Origin: Lachnospiraceae bacterium | Lineage (GTDB): Bacteria > Bacillota > Clostridia > Lachnospirales > Lachnospiraceae | Direction: 5' to 3' | DNA length: 64,000 nt | NCBI GenBank assembly: GCA_017472605.1 | Contig: JAFUPV010000035.1 | Location: 1 to 64,000, forward strand | Part shown: positions 33,551-41,347 of the stretch, piece by piece | Layout: each line of letters begins with the position of its first letter | Position numbering within the stretch: the first letter of the stretch is position 1 | The notes under the pieces: model-generated | Database searches by the model: none | What the model saw: only the letters and a program-made list of their open reading frames with translations | Told to the model about the DNA's origin: nothing | Program-made: the position numbers and the translations under genes

Positions 33551-35368
33551 ATGAAACAGAGACTTGCAGACTATGTAGCAGATTTTCTTGTGAACAGAGG
33601 CATTACAGACTGCTTTACCGTAACGGGAGGCGGCGCGATGCATCTCAACGATGCGTTTGGCCACAAAGAAGGTCTGACCTGTACCTATAACCACCATGAA
33701 CAGGCATGCGCGATCGCAGCCGAGGCTTATGCCAGAGTGAATAACCGCATTGCGGCTGTCTGTGTCACGACAGGTCCGGGAGGTACAAATGCCATTACCG
33801 GTGTTGTGGGAGGCTGGCTGGATTCTGTGCCGATGCTGATTATTTCCGGTCAGGTTCGCTACGATACAACGGCGCGCTACACGGAGCAGTTTACCGGCGG
33901 ACTTCCTCTTCGCGCTGTCGGCGATCAGGAATTCGATATCACAAAAGCCGTCGGCTGCATGTGCAAATATGCGACAATGATCGAGGATCCTATGCAGATT
34001 CGCTATGCGCTGGAGAAGGGCTTCCATCTCGCCATGACAGGACGCCGCGGTCCTTCCTGGATCGACATTCCGGTTAATTTCCAGGGAGCGATCATTGAAA
34101 CGGATGATCTGAAGGGCTATGATCCGGCAGAGGATGCAGGGCAGCTTCCGCCGGAAACGCCGATGGAACAGATCGATGCCGTGATTGAAAAAATCCGCAG
34201 CGCAAAGCGTCCCGTGTTCTATGCGGGAAACGGAATCCGTCTCTCCGAAGGTTATCCGGAGTTCAGAAAGGCTGTTGAACTGCTTGGGATCCCGGTTGTA
34301 ACCGGCTGGAATTCCATTGATGCCATAGAGGATGCCCACCCGCTCTATGTGGGCCGCGGCGGAAACATGGGAGACCGTCCTGGTAACTTTGCAGTCCAGA
34401 ATGCAGATTTCATTCTTTCTGTAGGAAGCCGTCTTTCCATTCGTCAGGTCAGCTATAACTGGAAGGGCTGGGCACGGGCTGCCTATGTGGCGATGGTAGA
34501 TGCGGATCCGGCGGAGCTGAAAAAGCACACGATCCATGTTGATCTGCCCATCCATGCAGATGCGAAAGAATTCCTGACAAAGCTGGTTTCCCGTCTGAAG
34601 GAGCCGGTATTTAAAGGAGAAGACTGGATCACCATCTGCCAGAACTGGAAGAAGAACTATCCGGTAACACAGCCAAAGCATTGGGAAGAAGACGGTCAGT
34701 ATGCCAACGTATATGCATTCATCAAGTACCTCAGCAGCAGTCTTCCGGAAAATAACCTGACTGTAGTAAGCAACGGAAGTGCATGTGTAGTCGGAAGTCA
34801 CAACTATGTGATCCAGAAAGGCGGACGTTTCTTAATTAATAGTGCGGTTGCCAGCATGGGATATGGCCTGCCCGCAGCCATTGGCGCCTGCATTGCCAAC
34901 GACAGGAAGCCGACCATCTGCATTGAGGGAGACGGCAGCATGATGATGAATCTGCAGGAAATGCAGACCGTCCTGACCAATGAGCTTCCGCTGAAGATCT
35001 TTCTCATTAACAATCAGGGCTATCATTCCATCCGCCAGACCCAGAATAATCTGTTTGGCCATCATACGAAGGTGGGAATCGGTCCGGAGAGCAGTGATCT
35101 GTCCTTCCCAAGCTATGAGAAGCTTTCTGCTGCTTTTGGCTATCGTTACCTTTCCGCGCACAGCAATGCTGAGATGAAAGAAATGGTTGACCAGGCACTT
35201 GCGGTTGACGGTCCGGTGTTCTGTGAAGTCTTTGTTTCCACGGAGCAGATTTTCGAGCCCAAGAGCTCTACGAAGCGTCTGGAGGACGGAACGCTTGTCA
35301 GTCCGCCGCTGGAGGATCTGGCGCCGTTTTTGCCGAGAGAGGAACTGGAGAAGAACATGTTCATCTGA
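33551..35368 (+). CDS. Thiamine diphosphate-dependent enzyme (acetolactate-synthase-like), CDP-sugar operon
   Basis: 605 residues from ATG 33551 (GGAGGAAGAGG upstream). Three-domain ThDP fold: N-terminal Pyr domain with GGGAMHLNDAFG and catalytic Glu in NHHEQACAIAAEAYA, a central domain, and a C-terminal PP domain with GDGSMMMNLQE...NNQGY (GDG-N metal-ThDP motif). Anabolic acetolactate synthase is unlikely given the operon. In Yersinia, YerE of this family adds a two-carbon unit to the CDP-3,6-dideoxy-4-ketosugar made by RfbFGH homologues to give yersiniose; the same role is inferred here. Hairpins lie in the 154-base gap before it. Confidence 0.85.
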   Translation: MKQRLADYVADFLVNRGITDCFTVTGGGAMHLNDAFGHKEGLTCTYNHHEQACAIAAEAYARVNNRIAAVCVTTGPGGTNAITGVVGGWLDSVPMLIISGQVRYDTTARYTEQFTGGLPLRAVGDQEFDITKAVGCMCKYATMIEDPMQIRYALEKGFHLAMTGRRGPSWIDIPVNFQGAIIETDDLKGYDPAEDAGQLPPETPMEQIDAVIEKIRSAKRPVFYAGNGIRLSEGYPEFRKAVELLGIPVVTGWNSIDAIEDAHPLYVGRGGNMGDRPGNFAVQNADFILSVGSRLSIRQVSYNWKGWARAAYVAMVDADPAELKKHTIHVDLPIHADAKEFLTKLVSRLKEPVFKGEDWITICQNWKKNYPVTQPKHWEEDGQYANVYAFIKYLSSSLPENNLTVVSNGSACVVGSHNYVIQKGGRFLINSAVASMGYGLPAAIGACIANDRKPTICIEGDGSMMMNLQEMQTVLTNELPLKIFLINNQGYHSIRQTQNNLFGHHTKVGIGPESSDLSFPSYEKLSAAFGYRYLSAHSNAEMKEMVDQALAVDGPVFCEVFVSTEQIFEPKSSTKRLEDGTLVSPPLEDLAPFLPREELEKNMFI

Positions 35369-35393
35369 CCGGTTTGATTCGATGAATACAAAG

Positions 35394-35444
35394 CCCCCTG
35401 CGATTTGGACAGGATCCCAAATGGAAATGTCGGACCGCAGGGGG
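35394..35444 (+). terminator. Possible terminator after CDP-sugar operon
   Basis: CCCCCTGCG pairs with CGCAGGGGG across a 33-base loop; no T-run follows, so termination is uncertain. Confidence 0.4.
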
Positions 35445-35537
35445 ATCTGGTACAGAGCGTTTTGATGGAATGGGTGCTGCATAAGCAGTGTTTCCTTCTG
35501 GCTTGCTGATGGTTCCAGGAAGGAAAAGGGATAAATT

Positions 35538-35594
35538 TATAAACGATTCACATAAATCCACCATATGAGAGGGCTCTTTTGTGAATTGTTCATA
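35538..35594. repeat. Inverted repeat upstream of second tRNA-Lys
   Basis: TATAAACGATTCACA (35538-35552) and TGTGAATTGTTCATA (35580-35594) match 13 of 15 as inverted arms, 27 bases apart, about 40 bases before the tRNA -35. Rest of the 35369-35686 gap holds no gene. Confidence 0.5.
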
Positions 35595-35631
35595 AAAGTA
35601 TAAAATTTAGTCATTTTTTGAAAATAAATGG

Positions 35632-35660
35632 TTGACATTTTCCGCCCTCTGTACTATAAT
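35632..35660 (+). promoter_or_regulatory. Promoter of second tRNA-Lys
   Basis: TTGACA (35632-35637), 17-base spacer, TATAAT (35655-35660). Confidence 0.85.
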
Positions 35661-35686
35661 ACATCATGTCGAGAGACAAAAGGAAC

Positions 35687-35759
35687 GCGCCTCTAGCTCA
35701 GTTGGTAGAGCACCTGACTCTTAATCAGGGTGTCCAGGGTTCGAGCCCCTGGAGGCGCA
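35687..35759 (+). tRNA. tRNA-Lys (anticodon CTT), second identical copy
   Basis: Base-for-base the same 73 nt as 20651-20723, but with different flanks: no perfect hairpin-T terminator follows directly, and a zinc-ribbon gene starts 109 bases downstream. CCA is not encoded. Confidence 0.97.
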
Positions 35760-35867
35760 CTGAAAGTACTGATTTTGAAGACATATGTGCTTCGGGGTTG
35801 GTGCTTTTTTATGTTATACGGATTGATGCGATGCAGGTGCAGGGCACTTGCAAAAGGAGGAAATGCA

Positions 35868-36137
35868 ATGTATTTTGTACCTGATGGAACAAAACGCTGC
35901 GGTTTCTATGAATGCAGCGTCTGCGGTGACCGTTTTCTGTCACTTCATACCGAACCGAAAATTGTCTGTCCAACCTGTGAGAAGGAGATGGATCCGGAAA
36001 TCGGCCCGGATGAGGAACTGACGCTGAATGTGGAGACAGCGAAGCTTCTCCAGATTGTCGAAGGCGAGGAGCAGGTGGAAATGATGGATAAGCTGCTCAG
36101 TCTGGCTTTGACCGGCGGTGATTACGAGTGGCTGTAA
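35868..36137 (+). CDS. Small zinc-ribbon protein
   Basis: 89 residues from ATG 35868 with AAAAGGAGG 7 bases upstream. Two CxxC pairs (CSVCGD at about 16-21, CPTCEK at about 34-39) form a zinc ribbon; the rest is acidic and helical (ETAKLLQIVEGEEQVEMMDKLL). It may be cotranscribed with the tRNA. Function unknown. Confidence 0.8.
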   Translation: MYFVPDGTKRCGFYECSVCGDRFLSLHTEPKIVCPTCEKEMDPEIGPDEELTLNVETAKLLQIVEGEEQVEMMDKLLSLALTGGDYEWL

Positions 36138-36215
36138 AAGATTGTGATGGAATACTTTTGGGCAAAATGTAATAAAATATTAAGAAAAGATCAATGGAAA
36201 TCTAACAGATGCATC

Positions 36216-36244
36216 TTGTAAATTAAGAAAGAATTGGCTATAAT
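36216..36244 (+). promoter_or_regulatory. Promoter of PAP2 gene
   Basis: TTGTAA (36216-36221), 17-base spacer, TATAAT (36239-36244), 40 bases before the start codon. Confidence 0.65.
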
Positions 36245-36283
36245 CGATAACGTAACAATGAGTCAAGCCAACAGGAGAGTATT

Positions 36284-36958
36284 ATGCAAGGTAAAGAGAT
36301 AACAGCTAAGATTAAAAACTTGATTCAGAAGTATCCGCTTCTTGTTTCAGTCGGTTATTTCTGTATTTATTTCCCGATTTTCGGTCTTCTTGAGATGTTC
36401 CGCGCACCGGAATACTATGTTCATTGTCGTCTGGACGATTTCATTCCCTATAATGGTTATTTCATCATTCCCTACGTTCTCTGGTATCTGTTTGTGCCGG
36501 GAATGCTGCTGTTCTTTATCCGGTACAGCAAAGCAGACTATTTTAAGTGCTGCAAGGTTATTTTCGGAGGAATGTCGATCTGCCTTCTGATCTACTGGCT
36601 GTTTCCGACCGGACTTCAGCTTCGTGAGCCGATTGCAAACGACAATCTTTGCAATCAGATCGTAAATCTTCTGCGTGTTGTGGACACGCCGACCAATGTC
36701 TGTCCCAGCATCCATGTGTCGAGCACCGTCGGAATCTGTCTGGTGCTGCTCCGTTCCAAAGAGCTGAAGCGGTTCCGTGTTCTGACTGCGGCATCCTGTG
36801 TTCTCGGCGTTCTCATCTGCCTTTCCACCATGTTCATCGATCAGCATTCCGTCATTGATGTCATCTGCGGCTTTGCTCTCAGCGCAGTTCTCAGCAGCCT
36901 GATGGAGCAGACAGAAAGTCAGCCTCAGGTTTCAGCAAAGAAGGCGTTTGGACGGTAA
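36284..36958 (+). CDS. PAP2-family membrane phosphatase
   Basis: 224 residues with five or six membrane helices. CPSIHVSS (PSxH motif, about 143) and STMFIDQHSVIDV (about 180-192, matching S-R-x5-H-x3-D except Thr for Arg) are the two catalytic motifs of type-2 phosphatidic acid phosphatases; the first KX6RP motif is not evident. Family members dephosphorylate lipid phosphates such as undecaprenyl pyrophosphate or phosphatidylglycerol phosphate, or act in lipid headgroup exchange. Substrate not determinable. ATG 36284 follows AGGAGAG. Confidence 0.85.
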   Translation: MQGKEITAKIKNLIQKYPLLVSVGYFCIYFPIFGLLEMFRAPEYYVHCRLDDFIPYNGYFIIPYVLWYLFVPGMLLFFIRYSKADYFKCCKVIFGGMSICLLIYWLFPTGLQLREPIANDNLCNQIVNLLRVVDTPTNVCPSIHVSSTVGICLVLLRSKELKRFRVLTAASCVLGVLICLSTMFIDQHSVIDVICGFALSAVLSSLMEQTESQPQVSAKKAFGR

Positions 36959-37019
36959 CGTGTTATTTCAAACAAAATCCGGTCGAATGTGTCACTGGCA
37001 CGTTCGGATGTAGAAACAA

Positions 37020-37083
37020 CAAAAATCCCGCCGATCCTCATCCAGGGTACTTACAGGTACCGGATGGGATCGGCGGGATTTTA
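37020..37083. terminator. Bidirectional terminator
   Basis: AAAAATCCCGCCGATCC pairs with GGATCGGCGGGATTTT; separates the PAP2 gene (+) from the convergent membrane protein gene (-). Confidence 0.9.
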
Positions 37084-38064
37084 TCAATCTTTCGGCATTA
37101 CAATTTTCGGCATTTTGTGCGGATTTTCTTCCGCTTTTCCGGTAAGAACCGGATCCGGCTTGCCAAACAGCTTTGCCAGCTGATCCGGCATGGTCTGCTT
37201 TGCAATGCGGTAGGTGGTCATGACGGAAATGACTGCTACAGTAAGGTAAAGCAGTTCGGAGAGATAAACGGAGTTGATGACTCCGATGTAACGGACGAAC
37301 ATGGCGGCTGCATAGAGCCCTTCAATGATGAAGACGAATTTGCCGTAGGTTTTCGGAAGCTGTTTTCCGGCGATTCCGCCGTAGATCACACATGCGCTGA
37401 TGTGGATCGGCATCAGGAGAAGCACGTCCAGAGCAACCATCAGATAGTAGATGGTCTCGCCGTCAACCAGGAACTGGATTGCGTCCAGCAGACCGGCAAC
37501 TTCTTCCTCGGTAGAACCGGATTCGGTGATCATGGTGTTGATGACATCGTACAGACCGCCGTTATTTACTGTCTGGGAAACAGCGAAATAGTTACCGAGG
37601 GTTGTGATTGTCTGGGTGCAGAGCGGGACGATCAGCAGGCAGACACCGAAGAGGAGGGAACTGCCGAAGGTAACAGGACCGCGTGTGCAGAGCATTTTCA
37701 TGCCAAGCCAGATGGAAAGAATCATCAGGCCGGCGGAAAGCAGGGAGATCAGCAGGTAGTAGACGATCTCGTTGGCGGAAAAAATCCCGGTCTGCAGGTC
37801 GATCCACTGAAGGCCGATTCCCAGAACGTTGGGAAGCAGGTAGCCGCCAAGCATGTAGGCAACAAGGCTGTACAGGGCAACGGTCGGTTCCAGCTTATAG
37901 CGGCGTTTGAGCCAGATGAAAGCGAAAACAGGAACGGCGATTGCCAGAATCATTCCAAGGATCATGAAGACGATGGAAACGATGGGGACGCGCTGGGCAT
38001 AGTCGAAACCGAAATCATCCGGAGTCATTTCCCGCAGCACATTGAGTGTGGAAAAGATGTTCAT
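37084..38064 (-). CDS. Polytopic membrane protein, YhfC-like
   Basis: 326 residues from the start at 38064, which has AGGAGG upstream on the minus strand; upstream frame to 38172 is rejected because it crosses the promoter. Seven or eight hydrophobic helices. The first (VSIVFMILGMILAIAVPVFAFIWLKRRYK) and the general layout resemble YhfC (PF10086), suggested to be intramembrane proteases, but no diagnostic motif is certain by eye. An alternative is an uncharacterised transporter-like protein. Own sigma-A promoter upstream, convergent terminator downstream. Confidence 0.7.
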   Translation of the reverse strand: MNIFSTLNVLREMTPDDFGFDYAQRVPIVSIVFMILGMILAIAVPVFAFIWLKRRYKLEPTVALYSLVAYMLGGYLLPNVLGIGLQWIDLQTGIFSANEIVYYLLISLLSAGLMILSIWLGMKMLCTRGPVTFGSSLLFGVCLLIVPLCTQTITTLGNYFAVSQTVNNGGLYDVINTMITESGSTEEEVAGLLDAIQFLVDGETIYYLMVALDVLLLMPIHISACVIYGGIAGKQLPKTYGKFVFIIEGLYAAAMFVRYIGVINSVYLSELLYLTVAVISVMTTYRIAKQTMPDQLAKLFGKPDPVLTGKAEENPHKMPKIVMPKD

Positions 38065-38134
38065 AAAACCTCCTGTAACATCTGCATGCCATTCAGACGG
38101 CAAAAGCCGGGAATGAGCAGAGTATAATAGTAAC

Positions 38135-38163
38135 ACTATAGCAGAGAATACAGGGGCTGTCAA
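38135..38163 (-). promoter_or_regulatory. Promoter of YhfC-like gene
   Basis: Minus strand TTGACA (38158-38163), 17-base spacer, TATAGT (38135-38140). Confidence 0.75.
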
Positions 38164-38251
38164 TCGAACCAAATATAAATATTTTCATAAATTCTTCCGG
38201 AAAAACAGAGGGAATTAATGAGGAAAACAGGGACGAACGCGTGTATACAAA

Positions 38252-38316
38252 AGTGTCAACGAGTGTTGACTCAAATGGGAAAAATCGTTGACACTCACCA
38301 CCGAATGTGATATGAT
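38252..38316 (+). promoter_or_regulatory. Cold-shock gene promoter with overlapping inverted repeat
   Basis: TTGACA (38288-38293), 17-base spacer, TATGAT (38311-38316). AGTGTCAACGA (38252-38262) and TCGTTGACACT (38285-38295) are perfect 11-bp inverted arms; the second covers the -35. A third GTTGAC lies at 38265-38270. The transcript would have a 5' leader of about 50 bases. Confidence 0.65.
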
Positions 38317-38371
38317 ACTCCATGTTGAGCCTACGGGCTTGGCAATTTCAATTTAATTTGGAGGTATCATT

Positions 38372-38572
38372 ATGAACAAGGGTACTGTTAAGTGGTTCAA
38401 CAATCAGAAGGGTTATGGATTCATCTCTGACGAGTCCGGCAAGGATGTTTTCGTTCATTACTCTGGTCTGAAGATGGAAGGCTTCAAGTCTCTTGAGGAA
38501 GGCGCTGCTGTAGAGTTCGATGTAATCGAAGGCGCTAAGGGACCGCAGGCTGTTAACGTTGTAAAGCTGTAA
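38372..38572 (+). CDS. Cold-shock protein (CspA family)
   Basis: 66 residues, one OB-fold cold-shock domain. [15 protein letters not shown] holds RNP1 (KGYGFI) and DVFVHYSG holds RNP2 (VFVHY). Binds single-stranded RNA/DNA as a chaperone. ATG 38372 has TTGGAGG 7 bases upstream. Standalone gene. Confidence 0.96.
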   Translation: MNKGTVKWFNNQKGYGFISDESGKDVFVHYSGLKMEGFKSLEEGAAVEFDVIEGAKGPQAVNVVKL

Positions 38573-38712
38573 TGCCGAAGAACGCATTTGTTCGATAAGA
38601 GCATTTTTTGACAGGAGCTTCACGTCAGCAACCGTTGAACAAAAAATAATTTCTATTACACGTACCTTTTCTTATAGCACATATAGAATGTCGTATTTGG
38701 TAATGAGATTGG

Positions 38713-38748
38713 AAAAAAAGCATGACCTGGTGTCATGCTTTTTTTTCA
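38713..38748. terminator. Strong bidirectional terminator
   Basis: AAAAAAAGCATGAC / GTCATGCTTTTTTTT with a 5-base loop. Lies 140 bases past the cold-shock gene; the intervening sequence has no visible gene. Confidence 0.92.
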
Positions 38749-38870
38749 GATTTGCTTGCCACATTCGTCAGGAAATGGTACTATAAGTAAAGAGCAGGGT
38801 AAATGTATGGGGTTCGATAATGCCCTGCAGAGACGTGCCGCCAGGTGCGTTCCCCACAGGGAGAATGTGT

Positions 38871-39935
38871 ATGGTAAAAAATTATAAGTGTCCCGGATGC
38901 GGTGCATCGCTGGTATACGAAGAAGGCAGCGAATTTCTTGCATGTCCATACTGCGAGACCAGGGTTGCGTTAAAGGATCTCCAGGAGGAGGCAGCCGGTG
39001 CTGGCGAGGAGGAGACAGACGGTGCCGGCGAGGAGGAGACAAGTGAAGCCGAAACACAGGACGCAGAGACTTCCCAGTTTCAGTGCAGCAGCTGCGGCGG
39101 TGAGCTGGTAACGGACGCGTACACGGCAGCGACAATCTGTCCCTTCTGCGGAAGTCCTTCCATTTTGAAGACAAGACTTTCCGGAAAATATAAGCCGGAT
39201 CTGCTGATTCCTTTTTCAATCGGAAAAGAGGAGGCGAAAAAGCAGTTCCGTGACTGGACAAAGAGCGGTTTCTTTACGCCGAAGGGCTTTTACAGTCAAA
39301 ATACGCTGGAGAGCATCAATGGAATCTATGTGCCGTACTGGCTCTACGATTTCGATGCGTCGGTACATATGGAAGCGTCGGCGACAAGAGTCCGTACTCA
39401 GCGAAAGGGCAGCTATGAATATACCTACACAGATCATTTCCGCCTTCGCAGAGACACGGAAACGTCTTTCGACCGGATCCCGGTAGACGCTTCCAAACAG
39501 ATGCCGGACGATACGATGGAGCGGCTGGAACCGTTTTCCTATGAAAAGCTGGAAGCGTTTGAAATGCCCTATCTTTCCGGCTACATGGCTGAACGGACCA
39601 ATTTTGAGTCGTCTCAGCTGGAGCCGCGTGCAAGGGAGAGGGCGAAGAGCTATGCAGAGCGTGCCACCAGAGACACGATGCAGGGCTATGCAACGGTAAA
39701 CGTTACTTCCTGCAATACCCGTCTCGGCAAGCGAAAGCAGGAGTATGCCATGCTTCCGGTCTGGGTGCTCAGTTACCGCTACAAGAATAAGAACTGGCAG
39801 CTCTACTTAAACGGTCAGACAGGACGCCGGATCGGTTCACTTCCCGTGGATCCGGGACGGGCAGCTGCATGTTTTGGTATCTGCTCGGCTGTCGTGACAG
39901 TGCTTGCCGGTTTGATTTGGGGGATTGTGCTATGA
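38871..39935 (+). CDS. Zinc-ribbon membrane-associated protein, partner of TPM protein
   Basis: 354 residues from ATG 38871 (GGGAG 8 bases upstream); ATG 38865 is in frame but closer to the site. Two zinc ribbons: YKCPGCGA...LACPYCE (about 4-28) and FQCSSCGG...TICPFCGS (about 65-95), separated by an acidic EEETxGAG linker that is variable low-complexity sequence. A mostly beta domain follows (IPFSIGKEEAKKQF; YVPYWLYDFDAS), ending in a single C-terminal membrane helix (FGICSAVVTVLAGLIWGIVL). Translationally coupled to the TPM gene by an ATGA overlap. Function unknown. Confidence 0.8.
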   Translation: MVKNYKCPGCGASLVYEEGSEFLACPYCETRVALKDLQEEAAGAGEEETDGAGEEETSEAETQDAETSQFQCSSCGGELVTDAYTAATICPFCGSPSILKTRLSGKYKPDLLIPFSIGKEEAKKQFRDWTKSGFFTPKGFYSQNTLESINGIYVPYWLYDFDASVHMEASATRVRTQRKGSYEYTYTDHFRLRRDTETSFDRIPVDASKQMPDDTMERLEPFSYEKLEAFEMPYLSGYMAERTNFESSQLEPRARERAKSYAERATRDTMQGYATVNVTSCNTRLGKRKQEYAMLPVWVLSYRYKNKNWQLYLNGQTGRRIGSLPVDPGRAAACFGICSAVVTVLAGLIWGIVL

Positions 39936-40783
39936 GGGAGAATCAGATGAAATGGAAGCGTACCATATTGCTCCTGCTGTTCGGAATCCTGCTGACCGGT
40001 CTGGGGGATGTTTTTCTGACCGGATCTGGTGCAAACGACGCTGATGCGGTATTTGCATCCGGTTCCTGGGTGGATGACGGAGCCTGGTTGTTTGAGGAAT
40101 CGGAGATCCGCCAGCTGGAAGAGGACTGTGCGTCCTATGGAGATGAGATTGGCGCCGATCTGGTTATTGTTACGGTCGATCAGGATACCAATGAAGCAGG
40201 AACGGACTATGCAAGGAGCTATCTGCTGGAGAACGGATTCGGAAAAGGCAGCGGAAGAGAAGGAATCATCTTCCTCATCGACATGTACCAGCGGGAATAT
40301 ACCGTATATGAGTATAATAAAGAAGCGTCAGGCTATCTGCTGACCGACTATGAAGGCGACTGCATTCTTGATGCGCTGGAGAGTCCGATGCGAAGCGGCC
40401 GGTATTACGATGCGGCAAGAGAATTCCTGGACTGCTGCGTCTACTATGCTGGTGTAGATCTGGGTGATAACTATGACAGCCCATCCAGTCTCCATGCAGA
40501 GCCGGCGGGTGTGAACTGGCTGATCTGTGTTGTGATCGGTCTGGCAGGCGGTGCGCTGATTACCGGCATCCTGATCGCCACAAGAAACGGGGATCAGAAA
40601 CCGTCCTCCGGTGTTTACATGAAGGATGGCCGTCTGGAGATCCGTCATCGGGATGATGTGTTCATCAATACCACGGTAGTGAAGCGTAAGATTGAAACCG
40701 AATCAAGGAGCGGAAAAGGCGGCGGAGGCGGTTTCTCCGGCGGAAAGAGCGGCGGAGGTCATGGCGGAAGCAGAGGCTTCTGA
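39932..40783 (+). CDS. TPM-domain secreted/membrane protein (YgcG-like)
   Basis: 283 residues. ATG 39932 overlaps the preceding stop (ATGA); ATG 39947 with AGGGAG upstream is an alternative. Signal/anchor helix (ILLLLFGILLTGLGDVFL), a TPM domain (about 45-185; EIGADLVIVTVDQD, GREGIIFLIDM), a membrane helix (WLICVVIGLAGGALITGIL), then a tail ending GGGGGFSGGKSGGGHGGSRGF-like glycine repeats typical of YgcG proteins. TPM domains have been linked to phosphatase activity and photosystem repair; here role unknown. Confidence 0.85.
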   Translation: MRENQMKWKRTILLLLFGILLTGLGDVFLTGSGANDADAVFASGSWVDDGAWLFEESEIRQLEEDCASYGDEIGADLVIVTVDQDTNEAGTDYARSYLLENGFGKGSGREGIIFLIDMYQREYTVYEYNKEASGYLLTDYEGDCILDALESPMRSGRYYDAAREFLDCCVYYAGVDLGDNYDSPSSLHAEPAGVNWLICVVIGLAGGALITGILIATRNGDQKPSSGVYMKDGRLEIRHRDDVFINTTVVKRKIETESRSGKGGGGGFSGGKSGGGHGGSRGF

Positions 40784-40822
40784 TGGGAATCAATTTCAGG
40801 AAGAATTATGGAGGAATCAGAA

Positions 40823-41347
40823 ATGGAAAAGAAAAATCCAATTGTTACAATTGAAATGGAAAATGGTGCAGTGATGAAAGCGGAACTCTATCCGGAAATC
40901 GCACCGAACACAGTAAATAACTTCATCAGCCTTGTTAAGAGCGGTTTCTACAATGGCGTGATTTTCCACCGTGTCATCAACGGCTTCATGATCCAGGGCG
41001 GAGACCCGGAAGGAACCGGAATGGGCGGCCCGGGATACAGCATTAAGGGTGAATTCAGACAGAATGGATTTGTCAACAATCTGAAGCACACACCTGGCGT
41101 TCTGTCCATGGCCCGCACCATGATGCCTGACACAGCAGGAAGTCAGTTCTTCATCATGCACAAGACTTCTCCCCATCTGGACGGCGCTTATGCCGGTTTC
41201 GGTAAGGTAATCGAAGGCCTGGAGCATGTAAATGAGATCGCAGAAACCGCAACGGACTGGTCTGACCGCCCGCTGGAGCCGCAGCGCATGAAGACGGTAA
41301 CGGTAGAAACCTTTGGTGTTGACTATCCGGAACCGGAGAAATGCTGA
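40823..41347 (+). CDS. Cyclophilin-type peptidyl-prolyl isomerase
   Basis: 174 residues, cytoplasmic. ATG 40823 has GGAGG 8 bases upstream; an ATG at 40808 overlaps that site. Core motifs: FHRVINGFMIQGGDP (catalytic Arg in FHRV and QGGD), GSQFFIMHKTSPHLDG and YAGFGKVIEGLE. Catalyses cis-trans isomerisation of X-Pro bonds. Its last 7 bases overlap the start of the GNAT gene. Confidence 0.95.
   Translation: MEKKNPIVTIEMENGAVMKAELYPEIAPNTVNNFISLVKSGFYNGVIFHRVINGFMIQGGDPEGTGMGGPGYSIKGEFRQNGFVNNLKHTPGVLSMARTMMPDTAGSQFFIMHKTSPHLDGAYAGFGKVIEGLEHVNEIAETATDWSDRPLEPQRMKTVTVETFGVDYPEPEKC

Noticed and set aside
33551-35368. Ordinary acetolactate synthase for branched-chain amino acids
   Set aside because: No small subunit or ilv genes nearby, and it sits in a CDP-sugar operon.
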